Source: Cymodocea nodosa
Lineage: Eukaryota; Streptophyta; Magnoliopsida; Alismatales; Cymodoceaceae
NCBI GenBank assembly: GCA_036874045.1
Contig: CM072341.1
Coordinates: 12,846,501 to 12,910,500 of the forward strand
DNA length: 64,000 nt
Reading direction: 5' to 3'
The position numbers were made by a program, and so were the translations under genes. The notes beneath the pieces are model-generated. The model did no database searches, was not told where the DNA came from, and saw only the letters and a list, made by a program, of their open reading frames with translations. Numbering within the stretch: the stretch's first letter is position 1; each line of letters begins with the position of its first letter. Shown here piece after piece: positions 1 through 10,500 of the stretch.

Positions 1-201
1 AGCCCTCTCTCACCCTTCCTTGACCTCAAACCACTTAAACTTCTGGTCTGCTCAGCTTCACAAGATCATCATCAAACTCCTCCCCCTCGCCTCAACTACA
101 AAAATTCTCAACCCAATCCCAGGAACGGAATGGGAGAGGAAGGTGCCTGGAAGAACGAAGTCGTCCATACAGGTGTGGAGAAGGAAGACGCGAGGGATTG
201 A
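1..201 (+). CDS. possible exon fragment, open at window edge, unrecognised
   Basis: Reading frame 1 is open from the first base to a TGA at 199-201, about 66 codons. The segment is clearly more GC-rich than the AT-rich DNA after it. The peptide is rich in Pro, Asn and charged residues and ends in an acidic tail (...EKEDARD). A plausible donor (CAG|GTGTGG) lies at 172-173, so it could instead be an internal or transit-peptide-like exon. A second frame, starting ATG at 20, is also open to about 214, so the frame choice is uncertain. No family is recognised and no downstream exon was found. It may be the edge of a host gene, or chance. Confidence 0.2.
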   Translation, partial: SPLSPFLDLKPLKLLVCSASQDHHQTPPPRLNYKNSQPNPRNGMGEEGAWKNEVVHTGVEKEDARD

Positions 202-514
202 AATTTCCTTTTGACATGAGTCTTTTTTTTTAATTTCAAAATTTGTCTGATTTTGCAGTTTACTTTTTTAAAATTGAATATCCTCTTTTTTGCCTAAATA
301 TATAATGATTAGTGCTTACAATTTTCAAATTCTGAAGTACTTCAATTATATTTTGTCAATACTTAAATCTTCAAAATTCTATCTAAACATTACCTAAGTC
401 AAAAATACAATCATTATTAAAAAAAAAGGATTAGCTATAGAGTTAAATGGATTTAATTATTTTTTCTGAGGTTTTTTGATTTTGTTACCATAAATTATTT
501 CAGTATCATTTGAT

Positions 515-517
<3 letters not shown>

Positions 518-588
<71 letters not shown>
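518..588. repeat. (CT)n-(AT)n-(AG)n compound microsatellite palindrome
   Basis: A CT dinucleotide run (about 518-550) passes directly into an AT run (551-569) and then an AG run (570-588). The CT and AG arms are complementary, so the locus is a near-perfect inverted repeat with an AT centre. Confidence 0.95.
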
Positions 589-968
589 GGAGATTTTGAG
601 GATGGATGAATGAAAAGTGGTAATCAAATACCAATTCCGCACACAACAATCCTCTTAAACGTACATAATAAAGTGAAACAACCAATTAGTATTGGATAAA
701 AAACTAAATTGCTTAAGGCTTACTTACAAACCTATTCATAAAAGTTTGTAAGTTCTTTCTGAGAATAATTATGCTTTTACTTAAATTTGAATTTATTTAA
801 AACTTAGAAGAAGATGTGAGAGTCCCATACGTTGAGTTGAAGGAGAAAAACCATCGGCCGCCTTTTCCGAGACCCCTGAACACTTATCTACGGAGCAACG
901 GTTTTCAACGTTTTGACTTCGACTGCATTATATATTTGGGTCTAATTTTCAATCTGGTTCATCCACGT

Positions 969-1007
969 GCGCGCGCACACACATAGATAGATAGATAGAT
1001 AGATAGA
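969..1007 (+). repeat. (GC)n/(AC)n followed by (GATA)n microsatellite
   Basis: A short GC and AC alternating run is followed by about six GATA tetranucleotides (about 983-1007). Confidence 0.9.
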
Positions 1008-2214
1008 CTAAGCCATTTTTTTTGCTTCAAATAGACCGGTCAGCTAGTTGAATTGGCAAATAATTTATGATGGTTTGACCACTTCAAAAATTGACTAGTT
1101 GAACGAGTTCAAATGTAACCTGTCCACCGATTAAAACTATAAAAAAACCGTTGATTTTGACGTTCTCTGAAATTTCAGGAAAGAAAACATTGCTTTTTGT
1201 CATTTTTCGAAATTTTGAAACGTGAAACATGAGCGAGATTTACTCGGTAGCATAGACAAACCGGGTTCAAAAGCAGTTCAACTAGGTTATGGAAATTTTT
1301 CTGTAGTCATGTGTGGTCTTTCCACTGGTAATCAATCTTGAGGATTTGTTTTTCTTGAACAAATTTCATCGGCTTCCCTTTGGAGAGTGCTTGTTTAGCT
1401 TTGCTTCGGTGGATTTAGAATAATATAAACTTGTCTTCTCTTTTGCCGGCTAATTAATCTCGGTATGATCTGGAAAATTCTTTAAAACCTTGACGCTTGA
1501 CGGAATGACCCCTCTCATAATCTAAGCAAATCTAATGAATCTTGATGCTCTGGCCGAAGAAAATTAATGCTCGTCTCTTCCTGATTTACTTGGATTTCTG
1601 ATGCTTTTTTCTGGTCTTGGACTATTTTATATATTTTGTGTTTTTGACTTCTATTTCACCCGTGAGCTTCTAGCCTTCTATTCCAGTCAAACACACCAGG
1701 GACGGGACCCTCAAATCTGGACCGTTCATTGTTGGTCGTGTGGTTAGATTTGCAGTTCAAATCGTAATTTATACTTTTTGCAATAGGTTCCTTATAGTTG
1801 TTATAGTTGTCAATTTTAGCGTCCGTTGTTTTCATTTATAAGCTTATCTTAATCTATGAGCTATCCTTCAAGTACTAACTGCTCTTTCCACTTGTCGGCC
1901 ATTTTTGTTTAGGTCACATGTGCCTTCCCATGAATTTAATTTCGACAATCTTTTTGTTATATGCTGATTTTTGATATATTTCTCTTGTTTTCTATTTTCG
2001 ATCGTTCTAATTTTTTTCTGTTTTCAGTATTTTTTAACTTTTCATCGTACATAAATAGACTCATAAAATCATCTCAGTAGACTTTTTTTTCAGATTATTT
2101 GTTTAAACAAAATTCTGCTTACCACATTTCTCTGGCACCGTAGGCAACTCCCACTTGTCCAAAATCCTGGTCAGCCGCCTCCCACTTGTCCGAAAACCTG
2201 GTCGACCGTTCTTG

Positions 2215-2234
2215 TTCTTCTTCTTCTTCTTCTT
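2215..2234 (+). repeat. (TTC)n microsatellite
   Basis: About seven TTC trinucleotides in uninterrupted tandem. Confidence 0.9.
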
Positions 2235-2843
2235 GTGAAGAACTAATCTTCAATAATGGACATTTTTCTTTCATATTCCTCAACTCCTATTTCAAACGAA
2301 GAGATTCCTTCTCGATCTCTTTGTTTTCAAACTCCTTTCCTTCTATTTGATTTTCACATATTTTCCATACATCATGTGAGTGAGGTACCATAACTTAGAA
2401 ATATAATCAAATATCCCCTGATTTATAGAATAAGATTAAAAAAATAATTCTCTTATTTCTTCATTCCACTCTTTATATAATTTAGTGAAAGAAAAAATAA
2501 TCACCATTAACAATAATATCCCGTGATGCATAGTAAATAAATTTAAGAAAAATAATCATTCTACACTTCGATAATTATAATTCTTATTATTAAAAATGGA
2601 AGGTTGTTGATGGTAATATTCTTATGGCTCGAATGTAAAGAATAACCAATAATCGGGTTGTAAAAGAATCAAACATTACAGAAAGATATATATGTGTGTT
2701 ATAATCGTTTAAAATTAAATAAAAGTTACATTTGCAAATTCTTTATAAAAATATATATAATAATCAGACGTGCTTTTTTATAAACCGATACGTCTTAATC
2801 TGCAAAAGGACACACGTCGATAGAAAATTGGTGTCTGTTTACA

Positions 2844-2857
2844 TCTATAAATAGGAG
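2844..2857 (+). promoter_or_regulatory. TATA-box-like site without an identified gene
   Basis: TCTATAAATAGGAG matches the plant TATA consensus, and a pyrimidine-rich candidate start region with CA dinucleotides follows about 35-60 bases later. Downstream are only short frames: an ATG at 2947 with 9 codons, and an ATG at 2998 with about 43 codons (K/E-rich, then hydrophobic). It may be an orphan or chance promoter-like sequence. Confidence 0.25.
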
Positions 2858-3139
2858 GTTTTAGCTTCGTCGTTCTTTTTCCGATTATATCAACAACACT
2901 ATTCCAACTTGTTCTTACTTGCCTGGAACTTCCAAATTTCTGATTGATGGTGTCCCCATTCTTTGAAAAAGGTTAAGGATCAAGAACAAAAGGAGATATG
3001 GCTATAAAAAAAAATGAAAAAGAAGAGAAGAGGGATATCGATAACGCTTTCTCTTCTTCTCTTTTTCCTTTTTATTCTTTTCTACTTCTCTTTATTTTCT
3101 TCCAATTTGTGTTGGTAAAAGAGTGAAGATGGACATTGA

Positions 3140-3870
3140 TGAAGTAGAGGTGCCAGGTTGGGTCAAATCTTTTTTTAATTTTTTTAAGACAGTATGATCC
3201 GATTTAAACTTTTTTTTGGAGCAAACTAGTTCAGTTCAAAAAAAATTTTCGAGACAACCTGGTCTAGCTCGTAAATCAACTCACTTTTATAACTTTTTAT
3301 TTTTTTCTTTGATTTAATTTAAGGTCAATTTAGATCCAATCAAATTTTTTCTTTTTTTAATGATGTAATCATATCTTTACTTCAATCCAATTGAAATTTT
3401 TATTTTTATTTTCAACCTGACTAAAGGTCAACTTCAGTTGATCTGATTGATGTTTTTGATTTTTTAAATATTTTATTTTATTTTTTCTTAAGTCTAACTA
3501 ATTGAAGTTTTTTATTTTTCCTTTGTTCTTACCAATATATTTTAATTTTTAAATTTTTTTTTATTGAACCAAAGTTTATCTTTGATCACATCAAAGTTTT
3601 TTAAATTTATTATTTTTTCCTTTAGTCTAACCAACATATTTTAATATTTTATTTTTTTTCTTCAATTTAATTAAAGATAAACTTTGGTTCAATTGAAGTT
3701 TTTTAAATTTATTATTTTTTCCTTCAATCTAATCAAACTTTGATCTGATTGAAGTTTTTTATTTTATTTATTTTTTCCCTCAGTTTAATCAAATCTTAAC
3801 TTCAATCTAACTAAAGTTTTTAATTTTTTATATTTATTTTTTTGATTTTAAATTAAAATTAAAAAAAATT
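3140..3870. repeat. degenerate T-rich tandem-like repeats
   Basis: Variants of a motif resembling CAATCTAATCAAACTTTGATCTGATTG and T/A-rich fillers recur roughly every 60-80 bases. The pattern is too diverged for a firm unit length. Related sequence in opposite orientation is visible near 11160-11400 and 41690-41870, so it is a dispersed repeat family in this region. Confidence 0.5.
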
Positions 3871-4114
3871 ATAACACTTCTAATAATCAATTTATCATTA
3901 AACATATTATTTTATTTATAAATACATAAACATCAAACATAAGTCATCATTCATAAATCATGATTCATCACATTAACATCAATATCAAGACATCATCAAT
4001 GGATCATTCATAATTCATCATCCATCAACACATTTAAACACAAATCATAAAGTTAAAATAATTATTTTATTTCTAAATTAAAATTAAAATTACATTATTT
4101 TTGTAATTACATCA
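3871..4114. other. AT-rich DNA flanking the Harbinger element
   Basis: Contains a CAT/ATCA-rich stretch (about 3925-4040) and ends in TACATCA just before the terminal G run of the transposon. No gene seen. Confidence 0.6.
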
Positions 4115-4137
4115 GGGGGGGTTAGTGCACACCGGAA
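4115..4137 (+). repeat. left terminal inverted repeat of the Harbinger element
   Basis: G7-TTAGTGCACACCGGAA, matched in inverse at 9817-9840. A TIR-like copy (GTTAGTGTGCATG) recurs near 4181, giving a subterminal repeat. Confidence 0.8.
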
Positions 4138-4254
4138 TTCATGAAAAGGAAAGTAAAGTTTGCACTTTCCTTTTGTAAGTCGTTAGTGTGCATGTCAATT
4201 GACGGAAAGGAATTCTACACATTTCCGTCCATATATAAGATTCAATTTCCATTT

Positions 4255-4540
4255 CCGGCGGAAATTTTCCCACCCTCGCGCACGCGATTTTCACCCAAGG
4301 GCACCCGATTTTCACCCTCTCGCGCACGCACTCACCCTCCCTCACGCTCGCCGTTGCCGTCACACTCGCAGTTGTGCTCGTCGTCACGCTTGCCGCTCGC
4401 ACTCGCCCTTACAGTCGTCGTCGTACTCGTACTGGCAGTCGCGCTCACTGCTCGCCCTCACTGCTCGCCTTGACGGAAGCCTCCTATGCATAGCACCGTC
4501 GAAACCTCCTCACACAGAAACCACCCCTGCCCTCGCTCTC
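4255..4540. other. GC-rich CpG-dense 5' region of the Harbinger element
   Basis: Much more GC-rich than its surroundings, with many TCGC/CACTCGC repeats. Long frames open on both strands because of low-complexity CTC/CGC composition. It sits where the element's promoter or 5' leader would be expected, but no specific promoter motif is evident. Confidence 0.5.
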
Positions 4541-4544
4541 GCCT

Positions 4545-4735
4545 AAAGCCATCGCTGTCACCTGAAGCCCTCGCTGTTGCCTGAAGCCACCGCTGTCACC
4601 TGAAGCCCTCGCTGTCGCCTAAAGCCACCGCTGTCACCTGAAGCCCTCGCTGTCGCCTGAAGCCACCGCTGTCACCTGAAGCCCTCGCTGTCGCCTGAAG
4701 CTGCCGCTGTCGCTCGAAGCTGTTGTCACCTGTCG
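4545..4735 (+). repeat. 19-bp GC-rich tandem repeats, 38-bp higher-order unit
   Basis: About nine to ten tandem copies of a 19-bp monomer of the form CCTGAAGCC(A/C)(C/T)CGCTGTC(A/G). Two monomer variants (ACC and CTC) alternate, so the true repeat is about 38 bp. A 19-bp unit shifts frame at each copy, which argues against coding. It lies inside the Harbinger 5' leader. Confidence 0.85.
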
Positions 4736-5412
4736 TTGCCCACCCAATAGGTTTGGCCTAAAGATACAAACCTTGCACTAATCAAACATATTTATTATAA
4801 TAAAAGATGATCAACTCATAAAGCAAGCTTAACAGAGAGCTCTTGTTCAATAACTCCCATTATTCAAAAAGCAGAGCCATTGTGATTATTCTCTTTCTAT
4901 TTTATGTTGTTGCAATGTTGATCCTTCAAGATAAATGCAACCTTCCAATTTTAGGGCTTAAGCCAAAGGAAGGATACCAGCTAATGTGATGGGGGAAGCT
5001 CTTAGGGCTTATGCCATAAGGTGGTTGCTGATCTACTGATTTATGACAATCATGCCAGATGGAAATTCTAATGTCATCGTTCCAGTTTACAGTGCTTATT
5101 TGTGCTTATATTTGTTAAAGAATGTCAGTAGATGTCAAATAATGAACCAAGGATTATTATTTAGAGAATATATAAAAACTTCATGCGTTTCTCTCATTAT
5201 GCAATTCTTCGATTTGAAATTTCACATAGTTCTTGATTCCTTGAAAGTCAATCATACATCCATGAAGACTTTCTTCGTTTTTCTCATATCACAGTGCATC
5301 TTCACTAATTACCGTAGCATGAAGTGGGCCTTTTAACTCCATCGAATATTTTTCTTATTGTTGTTATTCCATATGTTTTATTGTAGTTGTTGAAACTGTG
5401 CTTGTGTAGAAA
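4736..5412 (+). other. untranslated leader of the Harbinger element
   Basis: AT-rich sequence between the GC-rich repeats and ORF1. A pyrimidine stretch ending TTGTGTAG just before the ORF1 ATG resembles a 3' splice site, so ORF1 may be preceded by a leader intron. A short 97-codon frame near 5043-5336 resembles no known family. Confidence 0.4.
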
Positions 5413-6450
5413 ATGAGTACTCCTGATAAGGGAAGGACAGGTGGAGGTAGAAGTTACATTAGTTGGAATGCTGAAGCAGATGCATATTTCTTAGATATTT
5501 TAGCAGAAGTATTGAATGAAGGAAATAAGAAAACTCATGATGGAAAAATCAAAGGTAGCACTTGGGATGAAGTAATTGAAAAGTACAATACTAGAAGAAA
5601 CACAGGTATCACAAGGAAGAATGTAGAAAGTCGCTTAAAAACTTGGCGACTAATGTATCGAAATTACTCCAAAATTGCCAACTAGAGTGGATGGGGTTGG
5701 AATTTCATCCAAGGTTACACTGACATTGATGATGAGATTTGGAAAGAGTTCGTTAAGGTTAATTTTTTAATCACTTATGACTTATAAAATATTGTAATCT
5801 TTATCTTTTTCCATTTGACTACAATTTTCTTTTTATAGGCACATCTAGAGTGTGAAAGCTACAAAGGCAAACCATGCTTGATATTTGAGCAATTGCAACA
5901 AATATTTGAAGGTAGTATGGCCACTGGGAATATGGCTAAACAAGGTGATGAGGTAGAGTTTGTACCAAACACGCAGGATGATGTGGAAATGAACACTTTC
6001 AATACCACTCAGGAAACAATGGACATGGATTCTGATTTACCTCCTTCATCAGGAGGAAGTTCAAGGGTGGCAATTGAGAAGAAGAAGAGACGAGCAAGAC
6101 CTCATGCAGTGTCCCATCAAATCATATCAGATTCATTTAAAGATGCATCAAAAGCCATTATGCATATGTGTGAAATAGATCAACAAAATCAAACTACACG
6201 GAACGAGCAATTTAAAGAGTTGGTTGATACACAAAAAAAATTAGTTGAAGTACAGGAAAGGTTGGTTGATATTAAAGAAAAGACTAAAAACTATTTAGAT
6301 CATGCTGTTGCAGCGTTACTTCAGATTGAAGGTCTTTCTACAGAAGAACAATATGAAGCTATGGAGTTATTCCAAAAGCCAGAATTTTGTAAAATGTTCT
6401 TAAGTTTACCAGCAGAAATGCGTTATGGATGGTTGAGGTTTAGGAAGTGA
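5413..6450 (+). pseudogene. Harbinger ORF1: Myb/SANT-like DNA-binding protein with one premature stop
   Basis: Joining exons 5413-5757 and 5839-6450 (intron 5758-5838, GT...ATAG) gives one continuous frame of about 318 codons. It is interrupted only by TAG at 5683-5685. The N-terminal ~95 residues match the Myb/SANT-like domain of plant Harbinger ORF1 and related host proteins: W-N-AEAD-YFLDIL, GSTWDEVIEKYN, a basic GITRKNVESRLKTWR helix, then SGWGWN after the stop and a conserved KGKPC...IFEG...ATGN segment. A basic KKKRRARP stretch is a likely nuclear signal, and the C-terminal third is Gln/Glu/Lys-rich and predicted coiled-coil. In this superfamily ORF1 binds the transposon ends and partners the transposase. 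The single stop at a position usually holding Leu would remove all but the Myb-like domain unless read through. Confidence 0.75.
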
Positions 6451-6802
6451 GCATATGGTTACAATGGATGGAATGTTTGTTTTGTGCATGAATTCACTTT
6501 CTTTCCAATCTTGAACTTCTTGTGTTTATGAAGTGTTTTCGTGAATGTAATCTTTTATGGATTCATCTTTTTGTGGAAGGTCATATATGGATGAAATGTA
6601 AAATGGATATTATATATTGAAATGTGAAATGACTTATCATTATGAAATGTAAAATGCTTTTTATTAGTTGAAACATCGAATGTTTTTTTTTTTGCTTAAA
6701 AATGTGAAATGTCTTTTATTTTCTTAAAAATGTGAAATGTCTTTTATATATTGAAATGTGAAATGGTAAATTCGTAATATTCTTGTTATTTTGTAGGTGA
6801 GG
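6451..6802 (+). other. spacer between Harbinger ORF1 and transposase
   Basis: Contains diverged repeats of an AAATGTGAAATG(A/T)CTTTTAT motif (about 6600-6770, five to six copies). It ends with TTTTGTAG six bases before the transposase ATG, a good 3' splice site for a leader intron. Confidence 0.5.
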
Positions 6803-8203
6803 ATGAATCCCAGTGACATGTTTACTACTACAGTTGATAATGCAATTTCATTCATACTGGATGAAGAAGAAGTGGCTAGAAGAAGGCGACTACGTCTATT
6901 AATGTCATGGACAATTTTAGCGAAAATGGCAAGTACGTCACTATTACTATACAATAACACAAGTCGTATATATAGTAAAGAAGGTGCAGATTACATTAAG
7001 AGATTACTAGATCCTTATCAACCTCATCAAGCTTACAATTGTCGAAAGATTTACAGAATGAGTCAAAGTGTGTTTAAAAGTTTTTGTTCTTTAATGAGAA
7101 ATGAAGGAGTTATTGCTGATACCGCCAACATTAGTGTAGAAGAGAAATTTGCCATGTTCCTTGTCACAGTAGGGCAAAATCAAAGGTATGGAGTAACAGT
7201 TGAGCGATTTAGTCGTTCAAGTTGGAGTGTTAGCAAATACTTTAATGAAGTATTAAATGCTATAATACGTCTACATCATGTGCTTATAGCAAGACCTTTA
7301 TCTTCAACACCAAGTCGAATTACAGATGATGTAAATGTTTATCCATATTTTAAGGTATGTATTCACTTTTGTATATATATTGCAGTTTTTATCTTATTTA
7401 AGGAATTGAATGATGTTTAATGTGTATAGGATTGCATTGGAGCTATTGATGGTACTCATATCAAAGCAACTATTTTTGGACAAGAAATAGCTAGATTTAG
7501 AAATAGGAAAGGTGAATTGTCTCAAAATGTGATGGCAGCATGTAATTTTGATATGAGATTTACATATATTTTAGCTGGTTGGGAAGGATCAACAGCTGAT
7601 GCTCGTATCCTTCAAGATGCAATTAGTAGACCTAATGGTTTCAAAGTTCCTCCAGGTAAATGCAATTAGTATATTTTCAAGTAATATGCACATTATCATA
7701 CTAATTTCTATTCTTCTATAGGTAAGTTTTACTTGGTAGATGTTGGATATCCCAATCGACCAGAGTATATTTGCCCATTTCGAGGTGTACGCTATCATTT
7801 ATCTGATTATGTTAATGATAGACTTCCTAGTAATGCTGTAGAAAACTTTAACTACAGGCATTCACAACTAAGAACAGTCATTGAGCGTACATTTGGAGTT
7901 GTGAAACATCGTTTTTCAATCTTACGAGGTCAGATACCATATCCATATGAAACACAAGTGAAGATTGTGATCGCATGTTTTTTACTTCACAATTTCATTC
8001 GATTGGCTGATAAAGAAGATTTACTTGAAGATTTGCAAGATGAGTTAGAAGAATTAAATATTACTGATGATATACAACCAACAGGAGAAGTGCATATGGA
8101 TGGTCATTCACAGGTTGGAAGGAGTCAAGAACAACGAAAAGAATTAGCTGATAAGATGCGTGAGGATATGATGATGGCAATGTGGGATGGAAGGACTATT
8201 TAA
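6803..8203 (+). CDS. Harbinger-type DDE transposase (DDE_Tnp_4 fold), intact
   Basis: Three exons, 6803-7354, 7430-7655 and 7722-8203, join in frame (introns 7355-7429 and 7656-7721, both GT-AG) into about 419 residues with no internal stop. The N-terminal half is helical, with the conserved CRKIYRMSQSVFKSF region. The catalytic core follows: first Asp in GAIDGTHI right after intron 1, second Asp in GSTADARIL, LVDVGYPNRPEY...FRGVRYHL, and the catalytic Glu in TVIERTFGVVKHRF. This is the nuclease signature of plant PIF/Harbinger transposases and the host HARBI1-like proteins. The enzyme would cut and paste at 3-bp TWA targets. The C-terminus is acidic (EDLLEDLQDELEEL). All three acidic residues are kept and the splice junctions preserve the reading frame, so it could be functional. 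First ATG chosen at 6803, directly after an apparent leader-intron acceptor. Confidence 0.9.
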
Positions 8204-8580
8204 GTCCATTTATATTATACCTTTGGATCTTAATAAGTAATAAGTAGAATGCTTTGTATCTTTGGACTATTGTGTAGATTGATGTCGTAAAACTTTGGAT
8301 GCTTTGTACTTTTAGACTATTTTTTAAATTTATGTTGTAATAATTAGAGCATGTATACTTTTTCAAGTCATTAATATTATTTTCATTTTCAATTCAAAAA
8401 ATTACAGATTGATGTATTAATTACATAATTTTAGGTAGTGTTTTATAATATATTTTGGTTGAAATCTTAAATCTATTAGTTCAAACCATAGATTATAAAT
8501 TATTCTTATTATTTTAATCTTTAAATACAATTTAGTTTAAAATACATATACATATATATATATATATTTATATATATATA
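8204..8580 (+). other. 3' untranslated region of the Harbinger transposase
   Basis: AT-rich sequence with AATAAG/AATAAT-type candidate polyadenylation signals. The part near 8395-8450 resembles 9595-9640, suggesting an internal duplication around the palindrome array. Confidence 0.45.
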
Positions 8581-9272
8581 AAGTATCGGTTTTCCCGAAC
8601 AATATATATAAAAAATATATATACATATATATATATTTATATATATAAAAAGTATCGATTGAACCGAACATTTTCGGTTCAACCGATACAAATATTAATA
8701 TTTATATATATAAGAAGTATCGGTTGAACCGAACATGTTCGGTTCAACCGATACAAATATATATATTTATATATATAAGAAGTATTGGTTGAACCGAACA
8801 TTATCGGTTCAACCGATACAAATATATATATGTATATACATATATATATATCTTTATATATATAAAAAGTATCGATTGAACCGAACATTATCGGTTCAAC
8901 CGATACTTATATATATGTATATATATATATTTATATATATAAAAAGTATCGGTTGAACCGAACATGTTCGGTTCAACCGATACTAATTTATGTTATACAT
9001 ATATATATATATTTATATATATAAAAAGTATCGGTTGAACCGAACATGTTCGGTTCAACTGATACTAATTTATGTTATACATATATATATATCTTTATAT
9101 ATATAAAAAGTATCGGTTGAACCGAACATGTTCGGTTCAACCGATACAAATATATATATGTATATAAGAAGTATCGGTTGAACCGAACATTATCGGTTCA
9201 ACCGATGCTTATATATATTTATATATATAAAAAGTATCGGTTGAACCGAACATGTTCGGTTCAACCGATACT
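8581..9272. repeat. tandem array of nine 39-40 bp palindromes with TA-rich spacers
   Basis: Nine complete inverted repeats start at 8651, 8716, 8781, 8868, 8945, 9027, 9109, 9170 and 9233, with a half copy at 8582. Each runs AGTATCGGTTGAACCGAA, then CATG or a variant, then the reverse complement. The copies at 8945 and 9233 are perfect 40-bp dyads with no loop. Spacing is 61-87 bp, and the spacers are (AT)n with TATATATAAAAAG just before each arm. The array lies between the transposase stop and the right terminal repeat. Confidence 0.95.
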
Positions 9273-9674
9273 AATTTATGTTATACATATATATATATCT
9301 TTATATATATAAAAAGTAATAGTTAAAATAATATAAAAAATTTAAGAAAAAGAGAGAATAATATTAGACATATATATCTAAGAATTAATAATAAAAATAA
9401 TAATAAAATTTAATTTACAAAGAGAAAATGAAGATGTAGATTTTTAATGGTAAAAGTATGCTTATCTTTTAGGGACCTTTTGCATTTTGATGATTATTAT
9501 TCTATATTTCCTAATGTACAATTAAAAACATTTAATGTACATAATTATATTTGAATATCAAATAAATTAATATTATTTTTAGGTGTAAATATAAAATTAC
9601 AAATTAATGTATCAATTACACAATTTTAAATAGTGTATTAGAATTTATTTCATTATTTTTTCAATTTCCAAACA
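9273..9674. other. AT-rich 3' part of the Harbinger element
   Basis: No gene. A segment near 9530-9560 (TTTAATGTACATAATTATATTT) is repeated almost exactly just outside the element at about 9857-9878. This could mark a nested insertion or a duplicated end. Confidence 0.5.
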
Positions 9675-9840
9675 TTCTAGCGTGCACTAAAGCCCCATAG
9701 GAATTCTAACTTTCTGAACTTTCCGATAGATGCACTAAACCCCTATGGAAATTCTGACATTCCAGACATTCTATTTCCTTTCCTTCTGAACTTTCCATTT
9801 CCTTTCCGTCTGAACTTTCCGGCGTGCACTAACAGCCCCC
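9675..9840 (-). repeat. right end of the Harbinger element with three TIR-like copies
   Basis: The terminal repeat occupies 9817-9840 (CCGG-CGTGCACTAA-CAG-CCCCC). Two internal TIR-like copies precede it in the same orientation: CGTGCACTAAAGCCCC near 9681 and ATGCACTAAACCCC near 9732. Between them are repeats of CTGAACTTTCC. Confidence 0.75.
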
Positions 9841-9904
9841 AAATATTTTTATATTTAATGTACATAATTATATTTAAACATTTAAATTTGTAAATTCATT
9901 GATA

Positions 9905-10500
9905 AAGTCATCTTTTTGTTGCTATCTATGAATACAAGTAAACTCTCAATCTTTAACATACATTAATACTTCTAAAATATCATCTTTTAATCTTGCTCTT
10001 TTATCATCTAATATATTACCACTGATACTAAATATTTATTCACATGCTACAAAAGAAGTTGGAATTGTTAGTAAATCTCTAGCCATTAATGATAAAATAA
10101 GAAATGTGCATTTTTGTATTTTCTTTCAATTTATTACATCAAAATCTAGAAAATTAGGATTATCTCTTATTAAATAGCTATGATTAAAATTATTTAATTC
10201 TTTCCTATTTGTTATGATAAATCACTATATTCATCATCAAATATATTATAATCAATTATTAATGATGATGATGGTTGTGAAAAATAGGACATATTTTTTG
10301 TTTGTTATATTTCATATTTTGTAACATACATATCAAACATATTATTTGAATTTTGTTCTATATTTTCAATTATTACATCAAGTTCTATGTTTAAACAAGT
10401 TTGTATTACATTTATTAATTTTTTAACAACTTTTACTTTAGTCCTAGGATCTAAATAAGCACTTAATGTATATAATAAAGGTATCTTATTCCAATTTTTA
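9905..10500 (-). pseudogene. hAT-type transposase C-terminal fragment, dead
   Basis: Read on the - strand, the region gives a recognisable RICESLEEPER/hAT transposase end: YLDPRTKVK (10430-10480), then MARDLLTIPTSFVACE, an SGNILDDKRARL block, and LKDDILEVLMYVKDW, which together form the hAT C-terminal dimerisation domain. Stops interrupt it: TAA where the usual ACES Ser stands, and TGA at two Trp positions (the W before KKIQK and the DW). There is no N-terminal BED finger or catalytic core in the window. It is an old fragment, probably what remains of a hAT insertion next to the Harbinger element. Confidence 0.75.

Larger units (their letters stand above)
202..3139. other. AT-rich non-coding DNA with microsatellites
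   Basis: No reading frame resembling a known protein was seen on either strand. The stretch holds several microsatellites (listed separately), a local duplication of a CCCACTTGTCC-type motif near 2150-2200, and a TATA-like site near 2845. Nothing indicates a transposon boundary. Confidence 0.6.
4115..9840 (+). mobile_element. PIF/Harbinger-superfamily DNA transposon, near complete
   Basis: A 5.7 kb element bounded by imperfect terminal inverted repeats. The left end has seven G then TTAGTGCACACCGGAA. The right end, read inward, has five G, CTG, then TTAGTGCACGCCGGAA. Inside, on the + strand, lie a Myb/SANT-like ORF1 (5413-6450) and a DDE transposase (6803-8203), the two-gene layout typical of plant PIF/Harbinger elements. 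The 5' part holds a GC-rich block with 19-bp repeats, and the 3' part an array of palindromes. The usual 3-bp TTA/TAA target duplication is not evident (TCA on the left, AAA on the right), so one end may be rearranged. The intact transposase suggests fairly recent activity. Confidence 0.85.

Noticed and set aside
4139..4546. Three overlapping frames (87-115 codons) on both strands
   Set aside because: All follow from CTCGC-type low-complexity DNA in the Harbinger leader; the frames contradict one another and no family fits.
8679..8956. Tyr/Ile-rich frames on both strands
   Set aside because: They translate the TA spacers and palindromes of the repeat array.
8581..9272. CRISPR-like regularly spaced repeats
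   Set aside because: Each repeat is a complete palindrome with TA-repeat spacers inside a plant transposon; there are no cas genes and the spacers are not unique sequences.
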